Source of the DNA: DAOOVD01 sp035369845
GTDB lineage: Bacteria; Bacillota; Desulfotomaculia; Desulfotomaculales; Pelotomaculaceae
Length of the DNA: 23,925 nucleotides
Direction of reading: 5' to 3'
Assembly (NCBI GenBank): GCA_035369845.1
Contig: DAOOVD010000037.1
Span: 1 to 23,925, forward strand
Part shown: positions 22,699-23,925 of the stretch, piece by piece
How positions within the stretch are numbered: position 1 is the first letter of the stretch
How the letters are laid out: every line of letters begins with the position of its first letter
Translations under genes and position numbers: made by a program
Notes under the pieces: model-generated
Told to the model about the DNA's origin: nothing
The model's database searches: none
The model's input: only the letters and a program-made list of their open reading frames with translations

Positions 22699-23820
22699 AT
22701 GAATACGGTAAAAGCAAAGTTGACTTTCTTCGGCCTTTGTTCCGGTTTGATTACAGGCTTGATTATCGTCGGAGGGTTTTTTCTGTCCGGCGGCAATATC
22801 TATTTTTTGACCGCGGGCGCTCTTTTAGGAGCAATCCTGGGCGCGCTTGTCTTCTACCTGCTCTCCCGGCCTCTTTCAAAAGCGATAAATTACCTGATCG
22901 ATTTTTCCAACCAGATTGTCCAGGGAGATTTGACCCTCTCGATGGACACCGGCGCAATGGGGGAATTCAGCACTCTGGGGCTGAACCTCGAAAAAATCTG
23001 CAAGGGCATGAGCGCTTACTTTTCCCGGTCGCTGGAGAATGTCAAGGTGCTTGACCAGGCGGGCGAGCAGATATCGGCAAGCACGAGCCAGATCAGCAAG
23101 GGTACGCAGGACCAGGCCGATCAGGTCCAGCAATTGCTGAGGTCGGTGGAGGATTTTGCGGCATCGGCCAAAAATTCCGCCGAAGAGGCCGAAGGAGCGG
23201 CGAGGCTTGCCGGCGACACCGACCAGGCGGCCCGTCAGGGCGACCAGGCCCTGAAAAAAGTAGTTGAAGGAATGAATATCATAAACAGCAGAATTGCCGA
23301 ATTGGGAGAAAACTCCTCAAAAATTGGCCAGATTGTTGACGTTATCGATGACATAGCGGCGCAGACCAACCTCCTCGCCTTGAACGCAGCCATCGAAGCC
23401 GCGCGGGCCGGGGAGCACGGGCGCGGGTTTGCCGTGGTGGCGGAAGAGGTGCGGCACCTCGCGGAAAACTCCAGCAACGCCACAAAAGAAATCGGCCAAC
23501 TGGTCACCACGATTCAGGAAGGAACCAAAGAGGCTGTTGAAGCGGTGGATCAGGGTATAGGCCTGATTGAAAACGCCGGCGAGTCTTTCCGGTCCATCCA
23601 GGAACTGATCACGGAAACGACTTCCCTGATCCAGGATCTTGCCTTATCCGCCAAAAAGCAGGCGGCGACGAGCGAAAACCTCCTGAGCGGCGCCCAAACG
23701 ATTGCCGCCGTTTCCGAAGAAGCCGCCGCCTCCACGGAAGAGGCTGCGGCCGTGGCACAGGAGCTTCCCGTGTTCTCCAAAAAGATCGTAAAATCGGTTT
23801 CCGTGTTTAAGATTCAGTAG
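22699..23820 (+). CDS. Methyl-accepting chemotaxis protein without an extracellular sensor domain (second of tandem pair)
   Basis: The 373-residue chemoreceptor is built like its neighbour: two adjacent membrane helices (about 8-30 and 34-56), a HAMP-like segment starting LLSRPLSKAINYLIDF, and a coiled-coil signalling domain with the tip QTNLLALNAAIEAARAGEHG and FAVVAEEVRHLAE. The N-terminal thirds of the two receptors are quite different while the tips are nearly identical, consistent with an old tandem duplication followed by divergence of the input end. It follows the first gene after 12 bases with GGGAGG as ribosome site, so the two form an operon. Neither has a C-terminal CheR/CheB-tethering pentapeptide of the NWETF kind. 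Confidence 0.93.
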   Translation: MNTVKAKLTFFGLCSGLITGLIIVGGFFLSGGNIYFLTAGALLGAILGALVFYLLSRPLSKAINYLIDFSNQIVQGDLTLSMDTGAMGEFSTLGLNLEKICKGMSAYFSRSLENVKVLDQAGEQISASTSQISKGTQDQADQVQQLLRSVEDFAASAKNSAEEAEGAARLAGDTDQAARQGDQALKKVVEGMNIINSRIAELGENSSKIGQIVDVIDDIAAQTNLLALNAAIEAARAGEHGRGFAVVAEEVRHLAENSSNATKEIGQLVTTIQEGTKEAVEAVDQGIGLIENAGESFRSIQELITETTSLIQDLALSAKKQAATSENLLSGAQTIAAVSEEAAASTEEAAAVAQELPVFSKKIVKSVSVFKIQ

Positions 23821-23862
23821 TTTTCTGGCGCCGCACAAATTTAACTCCCCCGCCGGGAAGTC

Positions 23863-23910
23863 CCCGCGCCTTCCGCCTTCCTTGCTCGCGAAGCGGGGGC
23901 GAAGGGCGGG
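23863..23910. repeat. Imperfect GC-rich inverted repeat after the chemoreceptor pair
   Basis: CCCGC (23863-23867), CCTTC (23869-23873) and GCC (23875-23877) can pair with GGC (23898-23900), GAAGG (23901-23905) and GCGGG (23906-23910), with two bulges. No T-run follows, so it is not a standard terminator; it may be an mRNA-end structure or part of something beyond the window. Confidence 0.3.
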
Positions 23911-23925
23911 ATCGATGCGGCGGCT

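Noticed and set aside
1..23925. CRISPR array, tRNA, rRNA or intact insertion sequence
   Set aside because: No regularly spaced repeats, cloverleaf-like GTTCRANNC elements, rRNA signatures or transposase genes with terminal repeats were found on reading both strands.

Overview
The window looks like a chromosome segment from an anaerobic, mid-G+C (by eye), spore-former-type member of the Firmicutes, closest in style to the Peptococcaceae/Desulfotomaculales (Pelotomaculum, Desulfotomaculum). The reasons are a SCIFF peptide with its radical-SAM maturase (a hallmark of class Clostridia), a DsrC protein with both redox cysteines (dissimilatory sulfite reduction), strong GGAGG-type ribosome sites, frequent TTG/GTG starts, and LysM-G5-M23 and MurA envelope genes. 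The genus is an inference. No rRNA, tRNA, CRISPR array or intact insertion sequence was seen.

Layout, left to right. 59-3055: a membrane Cache-PAS-GAF-GAF-HD-GYP protein, probably a c-di-GMP phosphodiesterase. 3338-5047: glnS. 5256-5921: a zinc-ribbon/DUF4145-like protein, convergent with a 63-residue minus-strand gene (5987-6178). 6420-8004: the SCIFF precursor, an intrinsic terminator, and the SCIFF maturase. 8231-13305: envelope and housekeeping genes, namely a LysM-G5-M23 endopeptidase, a membrane TPR protein, a membrane-anchored HExxH peptidase, murA and rlmH, separated by clear terminators.

13508-20334 is an accessory defence-like island. It holds an XRE-ImmA/IrrE protein, a frameshifted DUF4411 PIN-like gene overlapping it by one base, a short peptide ORF, a 1434-residue fusion of a type I methyltransferase (HsdM) to a type I translocase (HsdR) with neither the HsdR nuclease domain nor an HsdS gene, and a YgjP-like zinc peptidase overlapping it by ATGA. 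This is the most unusual part of the window. It could be a deletion-fused remnant of a type I restriction locus or a nuclease-less system.

20335-21027 is a long non-coding stretch with a REP-like inverted repeat and an orphan strong terminator. It is followed by dsrC (21028-21345) with its own promoter and terminator, and by two tandem chemoreceptors without an extracellular sensor domain (21544-23820). Together with the HD-GYP protein at the left end, these suggest motility and c-di-GMP signalling, though no flagellar or che genes are in view.
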